From Streptomyces avidinii (GTDB lineage Bacteria > Actinomycetota > Actinomycetes > Streptomycetales > Streptomycetaceae), in the NCBI RefSeq assembly GCF_014650695.1, contig NZ_BMVL01000022.1:1-64000 (forward strand): DNA of 64,000 nucleotides. Reading direction: 5' to 3'. The notes under the pieces are model-generated. The model saw nothing but the letters and a program-made list of their open reading frames with translations, did not search any database and had not been told where the DNA came from. Positions within the stretch are counted from its first letter, which is position 1. Each line of letters begins with the position of its first letter. The translations under genes were made by a program, and so were the position numbers. Of this stretch, positions 1 through 10,000 are shown piece after piece.

Positions 1-2227
1 CCGCGGGCTGATGTCCGCCAGCTCACGCAGCAGATCCTCATTGAGGACATCCACCTGCGCGGAGTGGGAGGCATAGTCCACCGCGATACGACGCGCCCGA
101 ACACCCTCCACCTCACACGAGGCCAGCAGCTCATCCAGTGCATCCGGCTCACCCGAGACCACCACCGAGGCGGGTCCGTTGACGGCCGCGACACCGATCC
201 GGCCGTCGAACGAAGCGATCCGCTCCTCGACGTCCGCGACGGGCAGCGACACGGAGACCATGCCGCCCTTGCCGGAGAGCTTCTCCAGCACCAGACGCGA
301 CCGCACCGCGGCCACCCGGGCACCGTCCTCCAGGGACAGGCCACCCGCCACACACGCGGCCGCGACCTCGCCCTGGGAGTGCCCGATCACCGCGGCAGGC
401 TCCACACCGAAGGAACGCCACACCGCAGCCAACGAGACCATCACCGCCCACAGCACCGGCTGGACCACATCCACCCGGCCCCACAGCGGATCATCCGCCT
501 CACGGAACACCACATCCCGAAGCGACCAGTCCACCAACGGCGACAGCGCACGCTCACACGCCACCATCGACTCCGCGAACACCGCAGACGAATCCCACAA
601 CTCCCGGCCCATACCGACCCACTGCGAACCCTGACCCGGGAACACGAACACCACACCACTGGCCGAGGAGCTGCCACGGACCACGGTCGGTGCGTTGGTT
701 CCCTCGGCGATGGACCGCAGGCCGTCTACGAGTTCGTCGCTGGTGCTTCCCACCACCACCGCGCGCTGATCGAACGCCGAGCGGGTCGTGGTCAGCGCAT
801 GCCCGACGCTCATCGGGGTCATGTCGGGGTTCTTGGCGAGGTGCGCGGCCAGCCGTGCGGCCTGGTCGCGCAGCGCGGCTTCGTTCCGGCCGGAGACCAC
901 CCACGGGACCGGCCCGCTCAGCGCGGGACGCCCCGCATCGGCGGCCGGCTCCGCCGGCTCCTCCTCGGGAGCCTGCTCCAGGATGACGTGCGCGTTGGTA
1001 CCGCTGATGCCGAACGAGGACACGCCCGCACGACGCGGACGGCCCGTCTCCGGCCAGGCGCGGTTCTCCGTCAGGAGTTCCACGGCGCCGGCGGACCAGT
1101 CCACCTCCGGCGTCGGCTCCTGGACGTGGAGGGTCTTGGGCAGCAGTCCTTCGCGCAGGGCGAGCACGGACTTGATCACGCCGGCCACACCCGCCGCCGC
1201 GCCCGTGTGCCCGAAGTTGGACTTGACGGAGCCCAGCCACAGGGGCTGGTCGGCAGGGCGGTCCTGGCCGTAGGTGGCCAGCAGCGCCTGCGCCTCGATC
1301 GGGTCGCCCAGCGTCGTACCCGTACCGTGCGCCTCCACCATGTCCACGTCTGCCGCCGACAGTCCGGCGTTGGCCAGGGCCTGCCGGATCACCCGCTGCT
1401 GCGAAGGACCGTTCGGGGCACTCAGACCGTTCGAAGCACCGTCCTGGTTGATCGCACTGCCGCGCAGGACGGCCAGGACCTCGTGACCGTTGCGGCGCGC
1501 GTCCGAAAGGCGCTCGACCACGATCATGCCGACACCCTCGCCCCAGCCGGTGCCGTCCGCGTCCGAGGAGAACGCCTTGCACCGGCCGTCGCCGGCCATG
1601 CCGCCGAGATTGTCGAACTCGGCGAACGCGCCCGGCGTGGCCATGATCGTCACGCCGCCCGCCAGCGCCATGTCGCACTCGCCGTTGCGCAGGGACTGCG
1701 CGGCGAGGTGCAGGGCGACCAGCGAGGAGGAGCAGGCCGTGTCCACCGTGACGGCGGGACCCTCCAGCCCGAGCACGTACGAGACGCGGCCGGACATGAT
1801 GCTGCCGAGGGCGCCGGTCATGCCGTAGCCGCTGTCGGCCTCGGCCGAGTTCATCAGGACCGTGGGGTAGTCCTGCGGCCCGCCGCCGACGAAGACACCG
1901 GTCGCACTGTTGCGCAGCGACCAGGGGTCGATCCCTGCGTGCTCGACGGCCTCCCACGAGGTCTCCAGCAGCAGCCGCTGCTGGGGGTCCATCGCGGCCG
2001 CCTCACGCGGCGAGATCCCGAAGAACGCGGCGTCGAACTCGCCCGCCTCGTGCAGGAATCCGGCCCGCCCGACTGCCGGCGCGCCCCAGCGCTCCCAGCC
2101 TCGGTCGGTGGGGAACTCCGTGAGCTCGTCTCGGTTCTCGACGACCAGCTGCCACAGGTCACCGGCCCCGCGCACCCCGCCGGGGTAGCGGCAGGCCATG
2201 CCCACGATGGCGAGCGGCTCGTCGTCG
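1..2227 (-). other. PKS module 10 (provisional), incomplete: KS-AT(methylmalonyl)...
   Basis: A complete KS with DTACSSS (Cys1715 of the gene) is followed by an AT with GHSQGE (Ser2167) and YASHS, predicting methylmalonyl-CoA. The window ends inside the AT, so the reductive domains are unknown. Positions 61-1480 match 4615-6034 at a constant offset of 4554 bases. Confidence 0.85.
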
Positions 2228-5200
2228 GCCGGGCGTCCGGCGGGTGCCACGGCGCCGATGGCCGCCGGGCCACCGGTCAGCTCGGTGTGGAGGTGCGTGG
2301 CGAGCTGGTTCGGGGTGGGGTAGTCGAAGACGAGGGTGGCGGGCAGCCGCAGGCCGGTGGCCCGGTTCAGCCGGTTGCGCAGGTCCATCGCCGTCAGCGA
2401 ATCGAATCCGAGGTCCCGGAACGGGCGGCCCGCGGTGATTTCTGCGGTGGACCCGTGGGACAGCACCTGCGCGGCCTCGCCGCGCACCAGTTCCAGCAGC
2501 AGGGTCCGCTGTTCGGATTCGCCCATCTCGGCGAGGGTTTCCCGCAGGCCGACACCCGTCGGGTCCAGGACGTCCCCGCCCGCAGCGGTCCTGTCCAGGG
2601 CCTGCCCGACCTCGGGAATGTCCTCGATGAGCGGGCGTCGGCGGGCCATCGTGTAGCCCGGGGTGAACAGCTCCCAGTCCATGTCCGTGACGGTCAGCGA
2701 GGTCTCGTCCTGCTCCAGCGCCTGGCGCAGGGCCAGGGTCGCCTGGGCGGGGTCGAGCAGCCGCACGCCACGGCGCAGCAGCTGCTCGGCAGTGTCGCCT
2801 TCGGCCATCGCGGTGCCCTGCCAGCCGCCCCAGGAGACGGAGGTCGCGGTCAGACCGCGGCCCCGGCGCTCGCGGGCCAGACCGTCCAGGAACGCACCCG
2901 CGGCGGCATTGGCGCCGTTGCTCGCGCTGCCCCAGACCGCTGCACCGGAGGAGAACAGCACGAACGCGTCCAGCTCGACGCCCGGTTCGGATGTGATCTC
3001 GTCCAGGTGCCGCGCACCGCGGACCCGGGCGGAGAGGATCTCGTCGAAGTGTTCGGGGGTGGCCTGGACGAGTTCGGCGTAGCCGGATATGCCTGCGGTG
3101 TGGAACACGGCGGTGAGGGGGTGTTCGGCGGGAACGGCCTCGATGATCGCGGCGAGCGCGTCGCGGTCGGTGACGTCACACGCCACGACCGACACCTCGG
3201 CGCCCAGGCCACGCAGTTCCGCCGCCAGCTCGGCGGCGCCTTCGGCCGCCTCACCACGACGGCTCAGCAGCAGGAGGTGCTCCGCACCGTCCTTCGCCAG
3301 CCAACGCGCCAAATGGGCACCGATACCACCGGTACCACCCGTGACCAGGACCGTGCCCCGAGGGTTCCAGTCCTGCACCAGACCCGGGTTCGCCCCGAGA
3401 GGCGCACGGACCAGACGACGGGCGTACGCACCCGACGACCGGACCGCGACCTGGTCCTCACCCTCGCCCGCGGAAAGAACACCCGTGAACCCGGCGGCCA
3501 CCCGCTCGTCCCACACCTCGGGAACGTCGACCAGACCACCCCACGTACCCGGCTGCTCCAGACCCACGATCTGACCCAGCGCCCACACCTGCGTCTGCGC
3601 CGGCCGGAGCACATCATCCGCACCCACCGCCGCGGCACCCCGCGTCAGCACCCACAGGGGCGCCGCCGCAGTGCTGTCCACATGCGCCTGCACCAGAGCC
3701 ACGGTGCGCTCCGCACCGTTCTCCTCGTCCCAGCTCAGGAGGGAGACGACGCCCGCTGCGTCGGGAGTCTCCGCGAGCCGCGCGGCCAGCGCCGCACGGT
3801 CCGCATCCGCCCCGGCCACGAGAACGACCACCTCGGCCCCGGCCGCCACGAGGGCGTCCCCGACCTGCTCCACCGGAGCGTCATCACCCGGGGAGACGAG
3901 CAGCCAGGTCCCGGCCAGACGGCCGGACGACGGAACACTCACCGAACGCCACACCGTGCGGTATCGCCACGAGTCCAGAACGGAACGCTCCCGACGGCCC
4001 TTGCGCCACGCCGACAGCGCCGGAACCACCGGCTCCCACGCGTCGACCGCGCCACCGTCCACCAGCTCCGCCACACCCGCCGCGTCCGCGCGCTCGACCG
4101 CACCCCAGAACGCCGCGTCGACCGGGTCGACCGCCGTGCCCTGGCCGGGGATCACCGCGTCGTCGATCCAGTAGCGCTGGTGCTGGAAGGCGTAGGTCGG
4201 AAGGGACACCCGGTTGCCCGCGGTGAACAGCTGCTTCCAGTCGACCGGAGCACCCGCCACATAAGCCTCGGCCAGCGAGGTCAGGAAGCGCTCCGCGCCA
4301 CCCTCCTCACGCCGCAGCGAACCCACCGTCACCAACGGACGATCCACCGCGTCACCGGTCTGGGCCACCGCCATCGTCAGCACCGGATGCGGACTCGACT
4401 CGATGAAGAGGGAGTTGCCCCTCTGGGCCAGCAGGCGGGTGACCGGTTCGAACTGCACCCGCTCCCGCAGGTTCCGTACCCAGTACCCGGCATCCAGACC
4501 AGCCGTGTCCATCCGCTCACCCGACACCGTCGAATAGAACGCGACGGGTGAGGACCGCGGGCTGATGTCGGCCAGCTCACGCAGGAGGTCTTCGTTGAGG
4601 GCGTCGACCTGGGCGGAGTGGGAGGCGTAGTCCACCGCGATACGACGGGCCCGAACACCCTCCGCCTCGCAGGAGGCCAGCAGCTCATCCAGGGCACCCG
4701 GCTCACCCGAGACCACCACCGAGGCGGGCCCGTTCACGGCAGCCACACCGATCCGGCCGTCGAAGGAAGCGATCCGCTCCTCGACGTCCGTGACGGGGAG
4801 GGACACCGAGACCATGCCGCCCTTCCCGGACAGCTTCTCCAGCACCAGACGCGACCGCACGGCCACGATCCGGGCGCCGTCCTCCAGGGAGAGGCCACCG
4901 GCGACGCACGCGGCCGCGACCTCGCCCTGGGAGTGCCCGATCACCGCGGCAGGCTCCACACCGAACGAACGCCACACCGCAGCCAACGAGACCATCACCG
5001 CCCACAGCACCGGCTGGACCACATCCACCCGGTCGAAGGACGGAGCGCCGGGCTCCTGGCGCAGCACCGCGAGCAGCGACCAGTCCACGAGGGGGCTCAG
5101 CGCCTCTTCGCACTCCGCAAGTCGGGCCCGGAAGACCGGCGAGGCGTCCGCCAGCTCGGCGGCCATGCCGAGCCACTGCGAGCCCTGGCCGGGGAAGACG

Positions 5201-6876
5201 AACACGGCACCGCCGGTGCTGGTGCGGCCGGACACCACACCGCTGCCCTCGCCGCCGTCCGCGACCGACCGCAGGCCCGCGACGAGCGCGTCCGGGGCGC
5301 CGCCCAGGACGACGGCCCGGTGCTCGAACGCCGAACGGGTGTCCGCCAGCGAAAGGCCCACGTCCACGGGGTCGAGGCCGGGGTTCTGGGCGAGGTGCGC
5401 GGCCAGCCGTGCGGCCTGGTCGCGCAGCGCGGCTTCGTTCCGGCCGGAGACCACCCACGGGACCGGCCCGCTCAGTGCGGGACGACCCGCATCGGCGGCC
5501 GGCTCCGCCGGCTCCTCCTCGGGAGCCTGCTCCAGGATGACGTGCGCGTTGGTACCGCTGATGCCGAACGACGACACACCCGCACGACGCGGACGGCCCG
5601 TCTCCGGCCAGGGACGGGCCTCGGTGAGCAACTCCACCGCGCCCGAGGACCAGTCCACCTCCGGCGTCGGCTCCTGGACGTGGAGGGTCTTGGGCAGGAC
5701 GCCGTGCTGGAGGGCCAGCACGGCCTTGATCACGCCGGAGACGCCGGCGGCGGCCTGGGTGTGTCCGATGTTGGACTTCAGCGTTCCCAACCACAGGGGC
5801 TGGTCGGCAGGGCGGTCCTGGCCGTAGGTGGCCAGCAGGGCTTCGGCTTCGATGGGGTCGCCGAGCGTCGTGCCCGTGCCGTGCGCCTCCACCATGTCCA
5901 CGTCGGCCGCCGACAGTCCGGCGTTGGCGAGGGCCTGCCGGATCACCCGCTGCTGCGAAGGACCGTTCGGGGCACTCAGACCGTTCGAAGCACCGTCCTG
6001 GTTCGCCGCCGATCCGCGGATGACAGCGAGGATCGGGTTGCCGTCCCGGCGGGCGTCCGAGAGGCGCTGGAGCGCGAGGACACCGGCGCCCTCTCCCCAG
6101 CCGGTGCCGTCGGCGTCGGCGGAGAACGCCTTGCAGCGGCCGTCGCCGGCGGAACCGCCGGTCGCCGCGAACTCGGCGAAGATCGAGGGGGTGACGAGCA
6201 CCAGCACGCCACCGGCCAGCGCCAGGTCGCACTCGCCGGTGCGCAGGGACTTGATGGCGAGGTGCAGGGCGACCAGCGAGGACGAGCAGGCCGTGTCCAC
6301 GGTGACCGCGGGACCTTCCAGCCCCAGGGCGTAGGAGATCCGGCCGGACAGCACGCTGCCCGGGGCGCCGGTCAGTGCGTAGCCGCCCGCGCCCTCGGCC
6401 GAGTTCATCACCAGGGCGCCGTATTCCTGGGGGGCGCCGCCGACGAAGACGCCGGTGCGGCTGCCCTTCAGTGAGGCGGGGTCGATCCCGGCCCGCTCGA
6501 GCGCCTCCCACGACGTCTCCAGCAGCAGCCGCTGCTGGGGGTCCATGGCCTTGGCCTCGCGGGGCGAGATGCGGAAGAAGTCCGGGTCGAAGTTGCCGGC
6601 GTCGTGCAGGAAGGCGCCGGTGCGGGCGGTGGGTACGTCCCAGCGTTCCCAGCCGCGGTCGGCGGGGAAGCCGGTCATGGCGTCGCGGCCTTCGGTGATC
6701 AGCTGCCAGAGGCCCTCGACGTCGTGGACGCCTCCGGGGTAGCGGCAACCGATACCGACGATCGCGAGGGGTTCCGCGGACGCCGTCGTGAGCCGCTGGT
6801 TCTGCTGCCGGAGACGCTCGTTCTCCAGCAGCGAGGCCCGCAGCGCGTCAACGACCTCCGAGATGGAACTGTCCAT
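1..6876 (-). CDS. Modular type I PKS, two modules (KS-AT-KR0-ACP, then KS-AT...), truncated by window edge
   Basis: The first 2292 codons lie in the window; the rest lies beyond position 1. The start is the ATG at 6874-6876, with a GGGAG ribosome site about 8 nt upstream. An N-terminal coiled-coil docking helix (residues about 1-32, with ENERLRQQNQRL) differs from the DYLKR-type docking helices of the two upstream-encoded synthases. First module: KS with DTACSSS (Cys197), methylmalonyl AT (Ser649, YASH 750-753), no DH, a KR with intact NADPH glycine motif (about 1175) but catalytic Tyr replaced by Asn1323 and Asn by Gly1327, and ACP Ser1493. Second module: KS (Cys1715) and methylmalonyl AT (Ser2167, Tyr2268 of YASH). 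Large parts of the two KS-AT segments are nearly identical. The gene is separated from the preceding PKS gene by 153 bp carrying two hairpins, so it may be expressed separately. Its place in the assembly line is inferred only from gene order. Confidence 0.96.
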   Translation of the reverse strand, partial: MDSSISEVVDALRASLLENERLRQQNQRLTTASAEPLAIVGIGCRYPGGVHDVEGLWQLITEGRDAMTGFPADRGWERWDVPTARTGAFLHDAGNFDPDFFRISPREAKAMDPQQRLLLETSWEALERAGIDPASLKGSRTGVFVGGAPQEYGALVMNSAEGAGGYALTGAPGSVLSGRISYALGLEGPAVTVDTACSSSLVALHLAIKSLRTGECDLALAGGVLVLVTPSIFAEFAATGGSAGDGRCKAFSADADGTGWGEGAGVLALQRLSDARRDGNPILAVIRGSAANQDGASNGLSAPNGPSQQRVIRQALANAGLSAADVDMVEAHGTGTTLGDPIEAEALLATYGQDRPADQPLWLGTLKSNIGHTQAAAGVSGVIKAVLALQHGVLPKTLHVQEPTPEVDWSSGAVELLTEARPWPETGRPRRAGVSSFGISGTNAHVILEQAPEEEPAEPAADAGRPALSGPVPWVVSGRNEAALRDQAARLAAHLAQNPGLDPVDVGLSLADTRSAFEHRAVVLGGAPDALVAGLRSVADGGEGSGVVSGRTSTGGAVFVFPGQGSQWLGMAAELADASPVFRARLAECEEALSPLVDWSLLAVLRQEPGAPSFDRVDVVQPVLWAVMVSLAAVWRSFGVEPAAVIGHSQGEVAAACVAGGLSLEDGARIVAVRSRLVLEKLSGKGGMVSVSLPVTDVEERIASFDGRIGVAAVNGPASVVVSGEPGALDELLASCEAEGVRARRIAVDYASHSAQVDALNEDLLRELADISPRSSPVAFYSTVSGERMDTAGLDAGYWVRNLRERVQFEPVTRLLAQRGNSLFIESSPHPVLTMAVAQTGDAVDRPLVTVGSLRREEGGAERFLTSLAEAYVAGAPVDWKQLFTAGNRVSLPTYAFQHQRYWIDDAVIPGQGTAVDPVDAAFWGAVERADAAGVAELVDGGAVDAWEPVVPALSAWRKGRRERSVLDSWRYRTVWRSVSVPSSGRLAGTWLLVSPGDDAPVEQVGDALVAAGAEVVVLVAGADADRAALAARLAETPDAAGVVSLLSWDEENGAERTVALVQAHVDSTAAAPLWVLTRGAAAVGADDVLRPAQTQVWALGQIVGLEQPGTWGGLVDVPEVWDERVAAGFTGVLSAGEGEDQVAVRSSGAYARRLVRAPLGANPGLVQDWNPRGTVLVTGGTGGIGAHLARWLAKDGAEHLLLLSRRGEAAEGAAELAAELRGLGAEVSVVACDVTDRDALAAIIEAVPAEHPLTAVFHTAGISGYAELVQATPEHFDEILSARVRGARHLDEITSEPGVELDAFVLFSSGAAVWGSASNGANAAAGAFLDGLARERRGRGLTATSVSWGGWQGTAMAEGDTAEQLLRRGVRLLDPAQATLALRQALEQDETSLTVTDMDWELFTPGYTMARRRPLIEDIPEVGQALDRTAAGGDVLDPTGVGLRETLAEMGESEQRTLLLELVRGEAAQVLSHGSTAEITAGRPFRDLGFDSLTAMDLRNRLNRATGLRLPATLVFDYPTPNQLATHLHTELTGGPAAIGAVAPAGRPADDEPLAIVGMACRYPGGVRGAGDLWQLVVENRDELTEFPTDRGWERWGAPAVGRAGFLHEAGEFDAAFFGISPREAAAMDPQQRLLLETSWEAVEHAGIDPWSLRNSATGVFVGGGPQDYPTVLMNSAEADSGYGMTGALGSIMSGRVSYVLGLEGPAVTVDTACSSSLVALHLAAQSLRNGECDMALAGGVTIMATPGAFAEFDNLGGMAGDGRCKAFSSDADGTGWGEGVGMIVVERLSDARRNGHEVLAVLRGSAINQDGASNGLSAPNGPSQQRVIRQALANAGLSAADVDMVEAHGTGTTLGDPIEAQALLATYGQDRPADQPLWLGSVKSNFGHTGAAAGVAGVIKSVLALREGLLPKTLHVQEPTPEVDWSAGAVELLTENRAWPETGRPRRAGVSSFGISGTNAHVILEQAPEEEPAEPAADAGRPALSGPVPWVVSGRNEAALRDQAARLAAHLAKNPDMTPMSVGHALTTTRSAFDQRAVVVGSTSDELVDGLRSIAEGTNAPTVVRGSSSASGVVFVFPGQGSQWVGMGRELWDSSAVFAESMVACERALSPLVDWSLRDVVFREADDPLWGRVDVVQPVLWAVMVSLAAVWRSFGVEPAAVIGHSQGEVAAACVAGGLSLEDGARVAAVRSRLVLEKLSGKGGMVSVSLPVADVEERIASFDGRIGVAAVNGPASVVVSGEPDALDELLASCEVEGVRARRIAVDYASHSAQVDVLNEDLLRELADISPR
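2228..6876 (-). other. PKS module 9 (provisional): KS-AT(methylmalonyl)-KR0-ACP
   Basis: The module adds a methylmalonyl unit (GHSQG and YASHS in the AT). The region after the AT is a KR structural plus catalytic pair without DH or ER. The cofactor motif reads TGGTGGIG, but the catalytic segment reads ASNGANAAAGAF where GQGAYAAANAF-like sequence is usual, so both Tyr and Asn are lost. The module is predicted to leave the beta-ketone unreduced. Numbering assumes this gene follows the one at 7030-18810. Confidence 0.85.
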
Positions 6877-6934
6877 GTTCAACTCCCACTTGAATGTTGC
6901 GTCAACGCGCCGGGCACGGCTTTTTTCAGGCTAT

Positions 6935-6960
6935 GGGGCCGGGGGGCGCACCCCGGCCCC
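6935..6960 (-). terminator. 10-bp perfect hairpin between PKS genes
   Basis: GGGGCCGGGG and CCCCGGCCCC form a perfect 10-bp stem around a 6-nt loop. There is no U-tract on the minus strand, as is common for Streptomyces terminators. It lies about 70 bp beyond the stop of the upstream PKS gene and may end or attenuate transcription before the next PKS gene. Confidence 0.55.
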
Positions 6961-6965
6961 AGACA

Positions 6966-7008
6966 AGGACCACGAGCACCCCTATTTCCTGGAGGTGCTC
7001 GTGGTCCT
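6966..7008 (-). terminator. 15-bp hairpin just downstream of the module 7-8 PKS gene
   Basis: GGACCACGAGCACC (6967-6980) and GGTGCTCGTGGTCC (6994-7007) pair perfectly, with one more A-T pair outside and a 13-nt loop. It starts 22 bp after the PKS stop codon. Together with the hairpin at 6935-6960 it forms a tandem terminator candidate. Confidence 0.65.
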
Positions 7009-7029
7009 GGGCCCCTGTACTTCAGTCCG

Positions 7030-10000
7030 TCACGAGAGGCCGAACTCGTCGTCGAGCAGGGAGACGAGCTCCGCGGCGCTCACCGAGTCGAGGTCGATCT
7101 CGCCGTCCTCGTCCTCGTCCGCGGTGCTCTCCTCCAGCGTCGACAGGAGGACCCGCAGGCGGGTCGCCATGGCTCCCCTGTCGCCGTCCCCGGGCTTCAG
7201 GGCGCGCACGGCGCTCTCCAGCCCCTTCAGGGCGAGCAGGGCCGGGTCGGCCTCGGCGACGGCCCCCAGGTCGAGGCCGGCCAGCAGGTGTGCGGCGAGC
7301 GCCCTCGTGTTGGGGTGGTCGAAGACGAGGGTCGCGGAGAGCCGTACGCCGGTGATCGCCGTGAGCCGGTTGCGCAGGTCGACCGCCATGAGGGAGTCGA
7401 AGCCGAGGCTCTTGAACGCCTTGGTGACCGGCACCGCGTCCGCCGAGGGCAGGGCGATGACGGAGGCCACCTCGGTGCGTACGAGGGTCTCCAGGGCGGC
7501 GACGCGGTCGTCCTGGGCGAGGCGCCCGAGGCGTTCGCGCAGCGCCGAGGGTCCGGCGACGGGTACCCCTGTGTGGCGGCGGGGCTGCGGAGCCAGGGCC
7601 CTGAGCGCCTCCGGCAGGGCGGCGCGGTCGGCCGAGGAGAGCCCGGCGGGCTCGAAGTGGAACGGCAGCAGGACCGGTTCTCCGGCGGCGTGTGCCGCGT
7701 CGAACAGTTCCATGCCCTCGGCCGGGGTGAGCGGAGTCATGCCGGCCCGGGCGATGCGCCGAAGGTCGGCCTCTTCGAGCTGGGCGGTCATGCCGCCGCT
7801 GCTCTCCCAGGGGCCCCAGGCCAGCGCGAGCGCGGGCAGGCCGTCGGCCCGCCGCTGCCTGCACAGGGCGTCCAGGTAGGCGTTGGCCGCGGCGTACGCG
7901 GCCTGTCCGCCGCCGCCCAGCGCACCCGCGAGGGAGGAGCAGACCGCGAAGGCGCGCAGGTCGAAGGAGGCGGTGAGATCGTGCAGGTTCACCGCGGCAT
8001 CGACCTTGGGGGTCAGGACCCGGTCCACCTGGTCGCCGGTGAGCGAGCCGAGCAGGCCGTCGTCCACGACACCGGCCGCGTGCACCACCCCTACCAGGGG
8101 TGCGTCCGCGGGGATCGTGCCGAGGACGGTGGCCAGGGCGTCCCGGTCGGCGGCGTCGCAGGCGACCACCCGTACATGGGCGCCCTCCGCCGTCAGTTCG
8201 CGCTGGAGGTCGACCGCTCCCGGCGCGGCCGAGCCGCTGCGGGAGGTGAGCACGAGGTGGCGGACACCGTGCACGCGGACGAGGTGCCTGGCCAGCAATG
8301 CGCCGATCATGCCGGTGGCACCGGTGATCAGGGTCGTGCCGTCGGCCGGCCACTGATCGGCGCGGGGCACGCTGTCCACGCCGTGCCGGACCACCCGCGG
8401 GACGAGGACGACCCCGTCGCGGATCGCGAACTGCGCCGCGTCGGTGGTGTCGACCCTGGTCAGCGCCTGCGCCTGGGCGAGGTCCGGGAGGGTGCTGCCG
8501 GCGTCGAGGTCGACCAGGAAGAGCCGGCCGGGGTGTTCGAGCTGGGCGCTGCGCGCGAGGCCCCACACCGGGCTGTGGGCCAGGTCGCGTACGCCTTCGT
8601 CGGGCAGTGCCTCGACGGCGCCCCGGGTGCACAGCACCAGGGTCGACTTGTCGAACAGCTCCTCCTCGGTCCAGGTGCGGACGAGGTCGAGCGCGGTGTG
8701 GACGGCGGTGCGGGCCGCGGCGGCGTCCGGATCCGCGGCGGGGGAGGCACAGGTGACCAGGACGTTGTCCGGTACCGGCGCGCCGTCGGCGAGGGCCTGC
8801 CGCAGCGCGGCGAGGTCAGGGTAGTGGTCGGCCTCGGCCGACTCCTGTCCCACCACGGCCCAGTGCAGGGCCGGAGCGCCGATCGGTGCCCCGGCCGGGG
8901 CGGCGGTCCAGTCCGCCCGGTAGAGGGACGACGTGGCGGTGGTGCCCAGCTGGCTGCGGGAGACCGTGCGGAGGCTGAGGCCGCCGACGGTCGCCAGGGG
9001 GCTGCCGTCGCCGGTCCACAGGCTCGCCGCCACCTCGTCGGTGCCGTCGCCTGCCGTGAGCCTGACCCGGCAGCTGCCGGATCCCTGCTGGTGGGCGGAG
9101 ACCTCGCGCCAGGAGAACGGCAGGAAGGGGCCGTTGGAGTCCTGCGCGGAGGGCAGGAACGCGAGGGTGTGCAGGGCCGCGTCCAGGAGTGCGGGGTGCG
9201 CCCCGAACGCCTGGGCGTCGTCGGTCGCCTGCGGGGGCAGGGTGATCTCGGCGTAGACGTCGCCGTCCAGCCGCCAGGCGGCGGTCAGGCCCTGGAAGAC
9301 GGGGCCGTAGGAGGTCCCGGAGGCGGCCAGGGCGGGGTAGAAGCCGGTCAGGTCGAGCGGCTGGGCCCCCTCGGGAGGCCAGACGGAGAGCCGTTCCGCT
9401 TCCCGGGCCCCGACGGGGCCGGCGGCGAGGTGTCCTTCCGCGTGCCTGGTCCATGCGGCCCCGGTGGCGGGGCGGGAGTAGACGGCGACGGGACGGTGTC
9501 CCGCCTCGGTGGCCTCGCCGACGGCGACCTGCACGGCGACGCTGCCGTGTTCGGGCAGGATCAGCGGGCTGAGCACGACGAGTTCCTCGACGTGGCCGGC
9601 TTCGAGCCGGTCGCCCGCCCAGAGGGCGAGCTCCAGGAAGCCGGTGCCGGGGAAGAGCGCGGAGTCCAGGATCCGGTGGTCGGCCAGCCAGGGCTGGGCG
9701 GTCAGGGAGATCTCGCCGGTGAACAGGACGTCGCCGCCGGAGGCCTGGCTGACCATGGCGCCCAGCAGGGGGTGCCCGGTGGTCTCGAGGCCGGCCGAGG
9801 ACACGTCGCCGCGTTCGGTGCCGGACGAGGAGGGCCAGTAGGCCGTCCGCTGGAAGGCGTACGTCGGCAGGTCCGCGGGCCGGGCACCGGTCCCTTCGAA
9901 GACGGCGTTCCAGTCGACGGTGACGCCGTGCACGTGGGCCGCGGCCAGGGCCGTCAGGAGTGTCTGCGGTTCGGGCCTGTCCCGGCGCAGCAGTGAGGTG

